This document shows, piece by piece, positions 33,551 to 46,400 of a stretch of DNA of 64,000 bases. Position numbers and translations under genes: made by a program. The notes beneath the pieces are model-generated. The model did not search any database and had not been told where the DNA came from. It saw only the letters and a list, made by a program, of their open reading frames with translations. Within the stretch, counting starts at the first letter, position 1; the number at the start of each line of letters is the position of its first letter. Source of the stretch: Solen grandis (Eukaryota > Mollusca > Bivalvia > Adapedonta > Solenidae); the NCBI GenBank assembly GCA_021229015.1, contig CM037781.1:72680903-72744902 (forward strand). Direction: 5' to 3'.

Positions 33551-34250
33551 ATTAAAAGGGGCACAACTCCTGACCTAATTGGTCAATATCAGCCATAATC
33601 GAACTTGGCCGAAAGAATATGGCTATAAACAGTGTTCTAAAGTTTGACGATGATTGCTTAAGAAATGAAGATGCTAGAGTGCAAACAAACTAAGATCTGG
33701 CATTTTTTAATATTAAAAGGGGCATAACACCTGCCCTAATAAGCCAATATCAGCCATTATCGGTCTTGACCAAGAGATTATGGTAATAAACATTGTCATA
33801 AAGTTTGTAGATGATTGCTTAAGAAATGAAGATGCTAGAGTGCAAACAAACTAAAATCTGGCATTTGTTAATATTAAAAGGGGCATAACACCTGCCATAA
33901 TTAGCCAATATCAGCCATTATCGGTCTTGACCAAGAAATTATGGTAATAAACATTGTCATAAAGTTTGAAGATGGTCGCTTAAGAAATGAAGATGCTAGA
34001 GAGAAAAGTGAAATCTGTCTGTTTTAATATTAAAAGTGGCATCACTCCTGACCTAATAAGCAGATATCAGCCATAATCAAACCTGGCCGAGATATTATGG
34101 TATTAAACATTGTCATAAAGTTTGAAGATGGTTGCTTAAGAAATGAAGATGCTATAGTGCAAACAAACTAATTGTGGACGACGGGGGGACGGTCGACGGA
34201 TATTCATCGATTCTCATAGCTCATCCTGAGCACATGTGCTCAAGTGAGCT
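33551..34250 (-). mobile_element. CvA/pearl-like core-repeat element, 3'-truncated (duplication copy 1)
   Basis: On the minus strand it starts AGCTCACTTGAGCAC, has a short GACGGTCC-type microsatellite, then about four ~145-bp units each containing 'GCACTCTAGCATCTTCATT' and 'AGGTGTTATGCCCCTTTTA'. It belongs to the same family as 19361-20469. The end with the hairpin is missing. Confidence 0.7.
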
Positions 34251-35354
34251 AAAAAGACACATTAAGGCCCGTAGGGCCGAGATGTGCATATCTATGAAAT
34301 ATTGGATGGTTTGGGGCGTTTCTAACTCTTTAAACATTTCCTCAATGTTATGATATTTGACATCACAAAATAAGCATGGGGAATTTGAATCATTCCTAAT
34401 TTCCTTTGTTGAAGTATAGACGGATACGCTAGAAACACGAGGAATTGGAACTCTGCATGAGTCTTATGTAAACACTGAAGGGCCAGATATCATTAATGGA
34501 CTGCAATTAACTTATTAGATGGATACAGTACAATATTCCATATAATATACTGAATAACAAAGGATTACGCCACGAAATTGTTTTAACGTTGTTCGAAAGG
34601 AGGGTCCTTTAACAAAGATAATAACAGATCTTGTCGACGAAAGACAGTGAAGGCCTTCGTCGTCGAAACCACGTGGATAAGGCACGTAGTATTTGAAAAA
34701 AATCTAGGTAGTGTCTATATATACTAACAAGGGTTGCAACTCACCGAGGGCGAATTTCGATAACGGTGATCTTCCGACGGTCTGATCACAAACAGTTTTC
34801 GTTAGTCGGGCACAACCTCGTAACACGATTAGTCACGTGTAAACAGCAATTTACACACATATTTCGTAGAGTTTCACGAACCAGATCGATTAAATATATA
34901 AAATTATTTCAATATCTTAGGTCCATTTCGTTCTATTGGGCACAACACTCTTGGTATTGCGATAACTTCCAAATTTTTTCTTTCTTTTTTAATCACCCAT
35001 TATGATGACGCAACTCTTCTTAAGTACGCTGCATTTTATTGGCTGACTATATCCGGTTGACCAATAAAATCTCGTGTGCGAGATTGTTTTTACAAATCAA
35101 TGACATAATAAAAATGGTTGTTTGAAAGTGAAAGTTGATTGTTTAAAACATAAACCAAAATTTCAAAAGTGCTATACCGTATAGTGACGAGCTACTGTTT
35201 GACGTGACGATGACGAAACAATGAGTTGTCGTGCTTGATATTTCAACGTACAAATTCAAACTATTTCTGATTAGGAAATTCCATTAATTGTTACTCGCAA
35301 AGAAGTTGCACTTTGCAAATCAATGGTCTTTGGTTGAAAGCTCTTTTATTTTAT

Positions 35355-35571
35355 GGGGCCTCCGTGGCCGAGAGGGTAAAGTAGCTGACTTTAGAAATCA
35401 CTCAGTCCCTCACCGCATGGGTTCGAAACTCGGCAGGGTCATTCGGATTTTCATGTGAGGAAGCCTTCCAGCTGGCTTGCGGTAGGTCTGTGGTTCTACC
35501 CGGATATCTCCGTGCATTCGGGGTCTTCCTACACCTGTGTTTAGCTGGACGTCGCTATATGACTGAAATAC
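35355..35571 (+). mobile_element. SINE family A, tail-truncated (duplication copy 2)
   Basis: Same sequence, including diagnostic bases (CGCATGGG, GGTCTGTGG), and same truncation as the copy at 30699-30915. Confidence 0.85.
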
Positions 35572-36554
35572 CCACAATGCATATCGATACCTGCTCAACA
35601 GCGTGAAATGGAGACTATATAGGAATCACATTTTTTGTTATTCCGTCCTTTTTTAAAACAAATCATTCATGATCTTGAGAAGCATTCAAAGATCAGGAAT
35701 GAAGAGATGTACACTTACCTTTTGACAGATTGTCACGAGATGTTTCACAGACGTCATTTGACGCCATTGAAAATAAAAAGAATTTTAACATTTCATCTTT
35801 CATGTCGCTGCAATTTGATTTTCATGTTGCTTGGGGGAAAAAATAGGAAGTCGTTTGTTGAAATTACAAACGAAACGGCTTTCCGTTTGTTTATATCAAC
35901 GAGATGGAATATTCCATTTTAGAAACATAATGGCATGCTGATGCTTAATCTTTGAGGCTTTAAAAGTTTATTTTCAAATTGAATGATCCTGACCTCTCTT
36001 AAAAGAGGAAGTGAAAGCTAGAAAAATAAGAATTACATTTTAAAATTAAATAAAACGAAGCTTATAATTTGAAGCTTTACCATTTTAGTTAGCAAATATA
36101 CAGCAAGACATAAAAGGTAAAAAGAAGTTGATAATCTGTTCATACGAAAACTATAATTAATATTACCTTAACATGAATGACTTTAGAGCGTGAACATATA
36201 TTAAAGTTTTTTTTTTTTAATAAGTCATAATCACAGGAAAAAACGATTTATAATAATTAATACCGAAAAAAAAAAGAATATATAAAAAATCTATATAAAA
36301 AAGAAACAATACAATATTCAAAACGAAACGAACATTATAGAATTTTGCTGTGTTTTAGAAGATACTTATTCTTGTGCTGAACTTATTCATCCATGGATTC
36401 TTCTTATATAATTATCAATTAACAATTACACATTTGAAATCTTCTGTATCACGTGAATGATAAAACGAATGTAAATTATTATTTTCTGGAGTCAAATCAC
36501 TATGTCAAAATTAAAATTGGGATGACATCAGTTGTATGATTCAAATTTTTGCAG

Positions 36555-36823
36555 AGCACCTGTCGAAAATATACATGTACCGATGCAAAGGTAGCCTCTG
36601 AGTATGGTTGCCTTTACAGGTATTCCTTCTACTCAGATATCACATTTGAGATAAGGGTATGGACGATTCAAAACGATACAAATGATGGCATTACTTTTCT
36701 TCAGCCATGCTGCTGTTTGATGGTATTATCAAACCAAAAGAAAACATTGGGACAGCCTGTATTGATGTGTTCACTAATATTGAGAAAGATGAATGGTCCC
36801 TTCTCTTTTTTTATTCCTATAAG
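36555..36823 (+). CDS. Secreted cysteine-rich protein, exon 4 (duplicate copy)
   Basis: Second copy of the exon at 31919-32187, with the same TTTTTGCAG acceptor, the same GTATTC and GTGAGT donor options, and an identical 90-residue translation. Because the preceding exon ends in phase 0 and both copies begin in phase 0, either could be spliced to exon 3. Nothing in the sequence shows which is used, or whether the duplication is real rather than two haplotypes laid end to end. Confidence 0.45.
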
Positions 36824-38193
36824 GTGAGTATGGTCCCTTTTCTTTCTTTTTTTTTTTTTTTTTTTTTTTTGATTCCCATAAGGTGAGTATATACGGGGAC
36901 AGAATTGATACCCCGTGGAGTTGTTAGTTTTCAGCGAAAACACGGAGGAGGTGGATAATTTATCACTGAATCAGTAAAACACAATATGGTTTAAACCCAG
37001 CCCTGCTGGATATAAGTTGCAAATGCAATGGTTCACTTTTGAATTCATGACGACTGCAAATCTTGCTTCAAGAATTCTTAATTGCGATCAGATATTGTTA
37101 GAGGATTAAGTATACGAATTGCTTTCCAATCATGAGTTATTGCTGTACATGAACAATCTAAGGTTGTCGTCTGCGGAATACACCAACACCGCAGAGGTTG
37201 TGAAGGTTTGCATAGAGGATTTTGCTTACATGTATATGATTTCAGGTAGCTGAAGTATTTCAGGATTACGTCATAAACTAGACAGGTTAACTATTATTTG
37301 TGTTATTTGGTGGGATTTTCATTCATTTCATGAAACTTCGTTCCTGAATAATCAGCACAAGGTTTAAATGTAGATGAACGGGTAGCATTCCTCAGAACGG
37401 GAAATAATTGTTTTCTAAGATAATGTTTCTTTCGATTGTGTTGTTTTCACTGATGTTTTCACAAAACACAATCTGATTGTTTGCTTGAGTTTTAAAACAA
37501 ATGTGTTGGTTTTTAATTTTCCTTTTTTAAGCTTGAAAATGAACCGTGATTTATTTATTTCCAGACAAATAGCGTCTCAATGAGCGCATTTTGCTCAGTA
37601 CATTTTATATTCATTTTCATGCATCTTTAGGTGTAATTTCAATGGAATTTCCAAACCGGCGAATAGAATTTTCTCTTTTGTCCGTATAACGGGCCTTTGT
37701 GGCGCATTACAGAAAAGTATCAAAACATTGTTTCAATATTTGCCATTAAAGTAAATGTTACGAAATAGGCCCAATCGATGATATTTTTTAACGTCTGATT
37801 CCTATGGTAATTGCTTTCATTCTCTGAATTTTCGTAACACAATTGCCTATGTCTTGCAAATAAAACGGTCGTTTGCTTTACTCACACAACACCCAATGAC
37901 TCCATGAATATGATTCAGGGGTACAGGAAACAGTTCGACAATCGTCGATATGTCGTTCACTTTTACCCAAGTGGCCTTAAGTAAGGGGGAAAGGCCCCGA
38001 ACTGTAGACAAAGGGGAAATGATGGCCCTAAAGACGCTCACATGAGAAAAAACTGCCTTCATTGCCTGTACATGTTACTAAACTATAGCATGGTTGTACC
38101 GAATACATAATCCATGAGGTCATTTTATAATTCCACGAACTAAATAGTGATTGTGGTCTGAGAAAGAATGGCTTTAAACACACACATTTAAAC

Positions 38194-39042
38194 ATTAAAA
38201 GGGGGACAACTCCTGACCTAATTGGTCAATATCAGCCATAATCGAACTTGGCCGAAAGAATATGGCTATAAACAGTGTTCTAAAGTTTGACGATGATTGC
38301 TTAAGAAATGAAGATGCTAGAGTGCAAACAAACTAAGATCTGACATTTTTTAATATTAAAAGGGGCATAACACCTGCCCTAATAAGCCAATATCAGCAAT
38401 AATCGAACATAGCCGTGAGAATATGGTAATAAACATTGTCATAAAGTTTGAAGATGGTCGCTTAAGAAATGAAGATGCTAGAGAGAAAAGTGAAATCTGA
38501 CTGTTTTAATATTAAAAATGGCATCATTCCTAACCTAATAAGCAGATATCAGCCATAATCGAACTTGGCCGAAAGAATATAGCTATAAACAGTGTTCTAA
38601 AGTTTGAAGATGATTGCTTAAGAAATGAAGATGCTAGAGTGCAAACAAACTAAAATCTGGCATTTTTTAATATTAAAAGGGGCATAACACCTGCCATAAT
38701 TAGCCAATATCAGCCATTGGTTCCAAGAAATTATGGTAATAAACATTGTCATAAAGTTTGAAGATGGTCGCTTAAGAAATGAAGATGCTAGAGAGAAAAG
38801 TGAAATCTGACTGTTTTAATATTAAAAGTGGCATCACTCCTGACCTAATAAGCAGATATCAGCCATAATCAAACCTGGCCGAGATATTATGGTATTACAC
38901 ATTGTCATAAAATTTGAAGATGGTTGCTTAAGAAATGAAGATGCTATAGTGCAAACAAACTAATTGTGGACGACGGGGGGACGGTCGACGGATATTCATC
39001 GATTCTCATAGCTCATCCTGAGCACATGTGCTCAAGTGAGCT
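38194..39042 (-). mobile_element. CvA/pearl-like core-repeat element, 3'-truncated (duplication copy 2)
   Basis: Counterpart of 33551-34250 with one additional unit, which accounts for most of the length difference between the two duplication copies. Confidence 0.7.
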
Positions 39043-40141
39043 AAAAAGACACATTAAGGCCCGTAGGGCCGAGATGTGCATATCTATGAAATATTGGATG
39101 GTTTGGGGCGTTTCTAACTCTTTAAACATTTCCTCAATGTTATGATATTTGACATCACAAAATAAGCATGGGGAATTTGAATCATTCCTAATTTCCTATG
39201 TTGAAGTATAGACGGATACGCTAGAAACACGAGGAATTGGAACTCTGCATGAGTCTTATGTAAATACTGAAGGGCCAGATATCATTAATGGACTGCAATT
39301 AACTTATTAGATGGATACAGTACAATATTCCAAATACTGAATAACAAAGGATTACGCCACGAAATTGTTTTAACGTTGTTCGAAAGGAGGGTCCTTTAAC
39401 AAAGATAATAACAGATCTTGTCGACGAAAGACAGCGAAAGCCTTCGTCGTCGAAACCACGTGGATTAGGCACGTAGTATTTGAAAAAAATCTAGGTAGTG
39501 TCTATATATACTAACAAGGGTTGCAACTCACCGAGGGCGAATTTCGATAACGGTGATCTTCCGACGGTCTGATCACAAACAGTTTTCGTTAGTCGGGCAC
39601 AACCTCGTAACACGATTAGTCACGTGTAAACAGCAATTTACACACATATTTCGCAGAGTTTCACGAACCAGATCGATTAAATATATAAAATTATTTCAAT
39701 ATCTTAGGTCCATTTCGTTCTATTGGGCACAACACTCTTGGTATTGCGATAACTTCCAAATTTTTTCTTTCTTTTTTGATCACCCATTATGATGACGCAA
39801 CTCTTCTTAAGTACGCTGCATTTTATTGGCTGACTATATCCGGTTGACCAATAAAATCTCGTGTGCGAGATTGTTTTTACAAATCAATGACATAATAAAA
39901 ATGGTTGTTTGAAAGAGAAAGTTTATTGTTTAAAACATAAACCAAAATTTCAAAAGTGCTATACCGTATAGTGACGAGCTACTGTTTGACGTGACGATGA
40001 CGAAACAATGAGTTGTCGTGCTTGATATTTCAACGTACAAATGCAAACTATTTCTGATTAAGAAATTCCATTAATTGTTACTCGCAAAGAAGTTGCACTT
40101 TGCACATCAATGGTCTTTGGTTGAAAGCTCTTTTATTTTAT

Positions 40142-40390
40142 GGGGCCTCCGTGGCCGAGAGGGTAAAGTAGCTGACTTTAGAAATCACTCAGTCCCTCAC
40201 CGCGTGGGTTCGAAACTCGGCAGGGTCATTCGGATTTTCATGTGAGGAAGCCTTCCAGCTGGCTTGCGGTAGGTCGGTGGTTCTACCCGGATATCTCCGT
40301 GCATTCGGGGTTTCCTCGACCTGTGATTAGCTGGACGTCGCTATATGACTGAAATACTGTCGAAGCGACGGTAAACTCAAATAGTCAAGT
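40142..40390 (+). mobile_element. SINE family A, full length, at the right edge of the duplication
   Basis: Complete family A element ending GCGACGGTAAACTC and AAATAGTCAAGT. It differs from the two copies at 30699 and 35355 at several sites (CGCGTGGG, GGTCGGTGG, GGTTTCCTCGACC) and retains the tail they lack. Confidence 0.88.
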
Positions 40391-42097
40391 GAAGACAAGT
40401 CTTTTATTTTATTTCCAAAGTATACATGTAAATGAATATTTGAGAAATTAATATCTATACCTTTAATACAGATTACGTTTTCTTTGTTTTCATGTTGTAC
40501 AAAAAAATTAAAATAGAGGGGTTTAATAGGCATTCGCTCCAAAATTGCTATAGTTTGTATTTAATCACGATTAATCAAATACTCATTGACTTTTGCCTCT
40601 GAAAAATCAACCTTTTTTGGACTGATTACAGTCACTACTATTATTAACAAGTGTCTGTTTACCGCTAACATTAACACAAAACAACCAATTAATGTATCTT
40701 CTCACTATTAAAGGAAATGCTTGAAAAGGATGGAAAAAATTACACAAGAACCACCTGTATGAAAGCGAAGAATGAACGTTTGGCCATTTGTCATTGCAAT
40801 CTTCTTTAATCAATGACAACGTGTCAGCCTCCAGGTTCACCTGGGCATGAGGAGATTTTCTCCGCCTTGGGGTCTTAAATACATATCAACGCACAAACTG
40901 CACGCAGTTATTTCCCTTGGACGTTGATGGTAAGCTTAAAAAAAAGACGAAGGTATATTTGTATGCACGAAAAAAAATAAAGAAAACATGATAATTTTAA
41001 AAGCTGATTTATTATTGAAGTTAATATAAGAAAATATGTTAAAGGGAAATACCACTCGCAGTAAAATGAAAAGAAATTAAAAAAATGTTCAGTTCATTTA
41101 AGGACCACAATGGAAATAAGAGGTATTTACTCTTTTTTGTGTCGTCCTTGGTGTTGGTGTGTTTGACATGGATATAATTTATCAACATGTAACAATTTTT
41201 TATGTGCTTGTTTTATAAATTGTCCATGCCAATGCATATCTGCCAAAAAAAATCTATCTATCTTGTACTACAACTGTAAAGGGGGAGGGGGTTACTAATG
41301 CGCGGAGTTTGGTCAACACAGAATGCATATTTTTCGGAAGTATACCGATTGCTCAGTGAACAAATCGCCTTCGAAGTTTATCTACCATTAAAGAACCTAC
41401 ATAATTAAACACAAATTCAAATAACTTAGTAACTCTAAAAAGATGTTAAATCGTTCTAATGTAAGGTATGGGGTACGGTAGAGTATATGAATTGTTACAT
41501 AGAGTGATCTCCCTTGAGTGAAAGTAAAACGTCAGATCCTATAGGATCAGGGTCTCCTCTGCCATTATTGTAGCTCCAGATTCTACATAGGCTGCAGAAG
41601 AATGGAAAATACACGGTTTCTAATACCATTTAAATTCCAGTTAATTAGTATTCATTATATCATAAATTTATACATGGTTATTTATTAGGTAAAAAATGTT
41701 AATATCTATCTAAGGCAGGCATGTTGGTTATTTTCAAATTAAGCTTTGAAATCTCTATCTATATTTCACCTAAAAATACGGCAATTTGATTGATCAATAA
41801 TGGCCATGTGATCGTGATATAATTGTGAATTAGTTAAGTATTGCCTTGTTTACTAAAAACGATGAAGAAGATGATGAACGCTTCACTTAAACGACAACAA
41901 AATTAAAACTTAGATCAGGAGTTTAAGGTTTAATTCCAAAAGCACCAAGAATAGCGAGAACAGTTCAGCGAATGTTTTAAAATAGTATGTGAACATTTTG
42001 AAACTTCGAAACTCACTGGAAGCCTGCAAAGCGATCAGAAAACACTGGAGATAAATTATAAATTCTATACTTTATGAACATCATAGGTAGGTTGTTA
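40391..42097. other. Intergenic, no supported gene
   Basis: AT-rich; small ORFs without family resemblance. A short palindrome GATCCTATAGGATC occurs near 41536. Nothing else. Confidence 0.4.
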
Positions 42098-42640
42098 GGA
42101 AGTTGACAGAGTTATGGGCCTTTATTTTTGAAAAAAATATTGAATTTTATGCTTGTGACGCACGTAACTTTGAAAGTTCTTGTACTACAGACTTGATAGA
42201 TGAATATTATGGGCCTTTTTTATTGAACTTTTATGACGCACGTAAATCTGAAAGTATTTGTACTACAGACTTGAAACTTCACGGATATATTATTCAGGAC
42301 ATGAGCTTTTGCACCTGGGTATTCTTATTGAACCTTCGTTAAAGTTGGCAGAGTTATGGGCCTTTGTTTTTAAAATATGGAATTTATGCTTGTGACGCAG
42401 GTAACTCTGAAAGTATTTGTACTACAGACTTGAGACTTCATGAATATTTTATTCAGGACATGAACCTGTGCACCTTGGTATATCTATACCCCTAACCCCA
42501 CCAAAGTGAGGCATTTAGATTTGCATTCATCTGTCCGTTCATTCCAAAACTGTGACACAGGTAACACTGAAGTATTTGTGCAACAGACTATAGACTTGGT
42601 GTATATATTACACAGGACATGACTTGCGCTCCTGGATGTT
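42098..42640. repeat. Diverged tandem repeat of CvA/pearl type
   Basis: About four units share AGTTATGGGCCTTT, GCTTGTGACGCA(C/G)GTAACT and TTTGTACTACAGACTTGA, with unit length roughly 110-150 bp. The phrases resemble the core repeats of the other composite elements in this window. No termini were found. Confidence 0.6.
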
Positions 42641-42745
42641 GGCTTTTGTTTTGGAAAATGCGACGGTTGGGGACATCTGTGTCCTCTGGACACATTTCTT
42701 GTCTATTTCTTTTAATTTATTTATTTGCAGACGACGATTCTTTAA

Positions 42746-42979
42746 CCCTTTCCCTCATAGAGGAAACCATGAAAAGACCTATGCGAACAGCATAAAACCA
42801 GATCAGCCTGCGAGTAACTCGCAGGCTGATCAGGTTTTATGCTGTTCGCTGCTCCTCAGTGGTCTGGAAATGAGGACTTTATAATTAAATTTGGTAAGGT
42901 TTAACTATGATTTTCTGCAGATCAGGCTTTATGTGGTACCTACTGAGTGCGTCAAAATGAGTCTATATGAGGGAAAGGG
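42746..42979. mobile_element. piggyBac-like MITE with internal 32-bp-arm hairpin
   Basis: Perfect 14-bp terminal inverted repeats, CCCTTTCCCTCATA and TATGAGGGAAAGGG, are flanked by TTAA on both sides (42742-42745 and 42980-42983). TTAA target sites and CCC-starting termini are typical of piggyBac. Inside, 42783-42849 folds into two 32-nt arms (one mismatch) with a 3-nt loop. No coding capacity. Confidence 0.88.
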
Positions 42980-43293
42980 TTAATACGTAAACAGTCGAAT
43001 GTCGTGACAAATGTCGTTTTAATCTCTCTGTTCATGTCAAAATTAGGAGAAGCCTTATTCTTCTTCAAACGGATAGACATTCGCCAATTAATATATTATT
43101 TTGGTATTAAATATCTGTATATTAAAGGCACACGTTTTCCTGCAAAAATACAACCATAATAGTCATAGTGTCACTGATTTTAAGACTATTTGAATCGTGA
43201 CAAAGACTGGTTTGTCATAAATGCCTGATGCTTGAGTATAAATAAAGCTCAAATATTTTCCGGCCAACTGAACAAATATCAGTTATATATATC

Positions 43294-43365
43294 GTCCATT
43301 GGAAGCCAGAAGGGACTATCAGCCTTATTTTGACATATGCGGATAGCCCCTTCTGGCTTTCAATG

Positions 43366-43368
<3 letters not shown>
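43294..43368. mobile_element. 75-bp foldback element inside a TA repeat
   Basis: GTCCATTGGAAGCCAGAAGG at the left is complementary to CCTTCTGGCTTTCAATGGAC at the right with one or two mismatches, around a loop of about 22 bases. It is flanked by TATATAT on the left and a long (TA)n run on the right, consistent with insertion into TA-rich DNA. Confidence 0.75.

Positions 43369-43406
<38 letters not shown>
43369..43406. repeat. (TA)n microsatellite
   Basis: Nineteen uninterrupted TA dinucleotides directly after the foldback element. Confidence 0.95.
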
Positions 43407-43412
<6 letters not shown>

Positions 43413-46061
43413 GACTTTAATGAAGGTTCAATGGGAAACGATTATACTAGTGATTAAGCATAATAAAATTGTGCAAACTTCGAATTTTTAAGAGCCTTAA
43501 ATCCACAGCTATCATTCCAGTATAATTCACTATTTATTTTAGTAGGTTCATATTAAACTTACACCTCGAAATCATTAAATTTAATTTGAGACATCTGAAA
43601 AGAATGGTTTAAATTATTGAATTTCAAGAGAAAAAAAAGAAAGAGCATCCTAATTTACACCTTCTTTGATATTTTTAATTAGAAAGCCTGTCCAGAATAG
43701 ACAGCTGTATAGCATGAATATATTTTGGTAGCAAACGTAACCTTCGACATTAATTCACATCTTATGAATCAGAAAAGAATTTGAGCCTCAATCCTTCTTA
43801 AACGTGGTGTCCGACAGTTAACGTAGAAAATTATCACTGACATTCTTTACAGAAAAAGAAATGAATGAATCCATATGGGGGAAACTTCAACGTAGCAATT
43901 TTGTGAGTAGTACATACTTATATAAATGACTTTTGAGTATGTCTCAAATTTTCAATAATGCTGGTACCAAATTGAGAAAAATAGTATTTCTCCCTGTAAG
44001 GGACCTTACTGAAACCCCAAGTCAAAGAGAGAATCGCCTGAAAATAAAACTTACATTCGTAAATCTATAGTTTTTTTGTAATGAATTATCAACTGAGGAG
44101 TGTGTATGTGAGAGAGAAAGAGAGAAATATCTTTTTTTTTTTTCGTTATTTAACATTTCCTAGGCGGCTCTTGCGGCATGACACATGACATTGTCTCGTA
44201 TTAATCTCATCCAATGGTTTGCCTAAACATGTGGTAATAGGAGAGGGACGAAAACAACTGATACTGGCTTATAATACTATTACTATTTAGAAGAACAATA
44301 TCTGGTTCCTCGACCAATTATTTTGCCATATTTGTTTAGAAAATTATCAAGTTTCCCATGGCCCTCTTGGTTTGTGATATTTCAGCACACCTTTTTTCGT
44401 CACTATTATCGTTTTTAATATAAAAACATAGACTATATCCAATAACAAGCCTGTAATGATATTCGAATAAAAATAATGTGAAAAAGTATGACATTTCTAT
44501 AAAAGAAAACTTTGGGCTAAATTGGAAGTGTTCCACTTATTATTTGGAGAGAAAGAAAAAACGAACTCGGCGACGTAATGTTTTTATGGGCTGTTTTAAT
44601 AAACAATTATTTATGCATTATATGCAAATATGTAAAAAAATTCTATGAAAGGATTTTATTTTAATTTATAATGTAATTATTTGGTAAATATATTCATATA
44701 TATTTATTCAGCCAGAAAATACGGTCACCTTTAAAATTATGTTCACTTTGTATTCATCAGCTTGTTTTGAATTCTTTTTCTTTCTGTAAATTTGTAATCA
44801 AATGTCAGAGAATAAATATATACGACTCAGAGATATCATTACAATTGATATTTAGAAGAATAATGTATGTTTGGTGTGCAACGAAATTGCCGGTACATAT
44901 CATGAGCGATCCACATCCGAAACGATCGTATTCTAGGATGCAACTACGCATAGTTCGCTCTTCACGACGGCGGTTAATTCTCAGTCGACCATCAGCGCCA
45001 AGCGTCAAGGCACAAGTCAATATATTAACCAGGTCACAGATGTCGTCTGGCTCGCCCAACGAAAACGTGACCCTCGATGCTAAACCCTATCTAGGCCGTC
45101 GGGTCCTCTGTCTCACCTAACGCAGCCTGTTCCGAACTGTCTAGTCGAACACATTGCGACCAAGCTTGCTTTTGTACGTGTGGCAAAATGTACCTGTTTC
45201 GGTCGTTGGCTGTTTTCACCTGTATTTCCTGTCTAAACTTTAAGGTGAAGGTCACTAAACAGCTGATGAAAAATGTTAGTTTTGATTGGGCGACATAAAA
45301 ATTAGAAAGTATCCGTCCGGAAAAGAGATCAGCTTTTTCGCTTTGTATATGCATTTCTAAAACCTCAACAATAATATATTAATGCATGCCTTAACGTTCA
45401 AAATAGTTAATTAATCTTCTCAAAATACATACCTTAAGGATGAAAAAACACACGTTGGATTTGGAACCTTCAGATCCCCTTCGTATCCTGGGAAAGAACG
45501 TTTTGTGAACTGGTCGTTCGTCTGTCCGATCGTCAGCAATTTCATATCTGCTCTTTACATTTTGAACGATTGAAAGAAATTCATAATACATGGACCAAAT
45601 GTCCTCTCATCAAGATGCAGAATAAACACTACATATAATTAATACACCACGGCCGTGTATATTTTTTTTAAAGATATTTTTTGTTTGACATAACGTCGTT
45701 ATGTATACGTCGTTTATATTCACAAAATTTTCATGGCCCACTCGATTTGTAATATTTCATCCTTTATTTGTAACTTTGTTACATGTACTTTTAATGCAAA
45801 AGCACTGAATTTCAATGTTGATATTGATTCTGATTTTATCCTGTTAATTATTTGGAAAGTCATAGTACTGGTATTATGTATCCAATTACCGAAAAGTCAC
45901 TTTGATAAAGGATATATGTTTTATATCTGGTACTACCATTATAATAACTCTACATATTCAATCAAATCTTGTGAGTGTCTGATGCTTAAAAGTTTTGAAG
46001 CATAAAAATACAACGAACATTCAACTGAACTTGTTATAGTGGCGACTTGTATTAAGCGCTC
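43407..46061. other. Intergenic; one GC-rich block with paired ORFs
   Basis: Mostly AT-rich. At about 44860-45210 the base composition is clearly richer in G and C. Two minus-strand frames are open one after the other: 45354-45091, ending LDSSEQAALGETEDP, and roughly 45087-44805, with GEPDDICDLVNILTCALTLG and RTMRSCILEYDRFGCGSL. The plus strand is also open. I do not recognise either; a broken exon or an old element fragment are both possible. Confidence 0.35.
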
Positions 46062-46190
46062 AACCTCCATTTAGCGGTCAGTTTTGATATAAATAATCTA
46101 GCATTTTGTTATAAGTTTAACCTTCATTTAGCGGTCAGTTTTGATATAAATAATCTAGCATTTTGTTATAAGTTTAACCTTCATTTAGCC
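46062..46190. repeat. 57-bp tandem repeat
   Basis: Two units of AACCTTCATTTAGCGGTCAG... and the start of a third. A related single segment with 'CAACCTACATTTAGCGGTC' occurs at about 63825-63870, so the unit comes from a dispersed repeat. Confidence 0.85.
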
Positions 46191-46400
46191 ACCACCTCTT
46201 TTAAGTGGCCACATTCCCTTGTTCCCTATTCTGGCCGCCTAAGACAGGTTAGACTGTGTTAGGTATTAATTGATAAAATACCTGATATTAATTGGAGCGG
46301 GCTGTAATTTTGACGATCAAGTGCACTATAACTAATATGTTTTCGTATCGCCCTCTGGTGGTCGCATAAACGTTACGTTTATTTTTTTCTATAAGAAACT

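Larger units (their letters stand above)
30690..35345 (+). repeat. 4.7-kb tandem duplication, copy 1
   Basis: 4656 bp beginning with TTATTTTATGG and a SINE family A head, nearly identical to 35346-40132. The pair differs by scattered substitutions, small indels, a replaced patch near 31510-31620, and one fewer ~145-bp unit in the embedded tandem array. It contains exon 4 of the cysteine-rich gene. Besides the entries given separately, 32200-33540 and 34260-35340 hold no clear gene. Confidence 0.95.
35346..40132 (+). repeat. 4.7-kb tandem duplication, copy 2
   Basis: 4787 bp, directly abutting copy 1, starting at the same SINE head and ending just before a third SINE head at 40133. The sequence before the SINE (CTTTGGTTGAAAGCTC) is the same at 35341 and 40128. 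The extra length comes mainly from one more array unit in 38194-39042. Confidence 0.95.

Noticed and set aside
30979..35922. Repeated 95-codon plus-strand ORF (30979-31266 and 35635-35922)
   Set aside because: Identical only because of the tandem duplication; no domain recognised.
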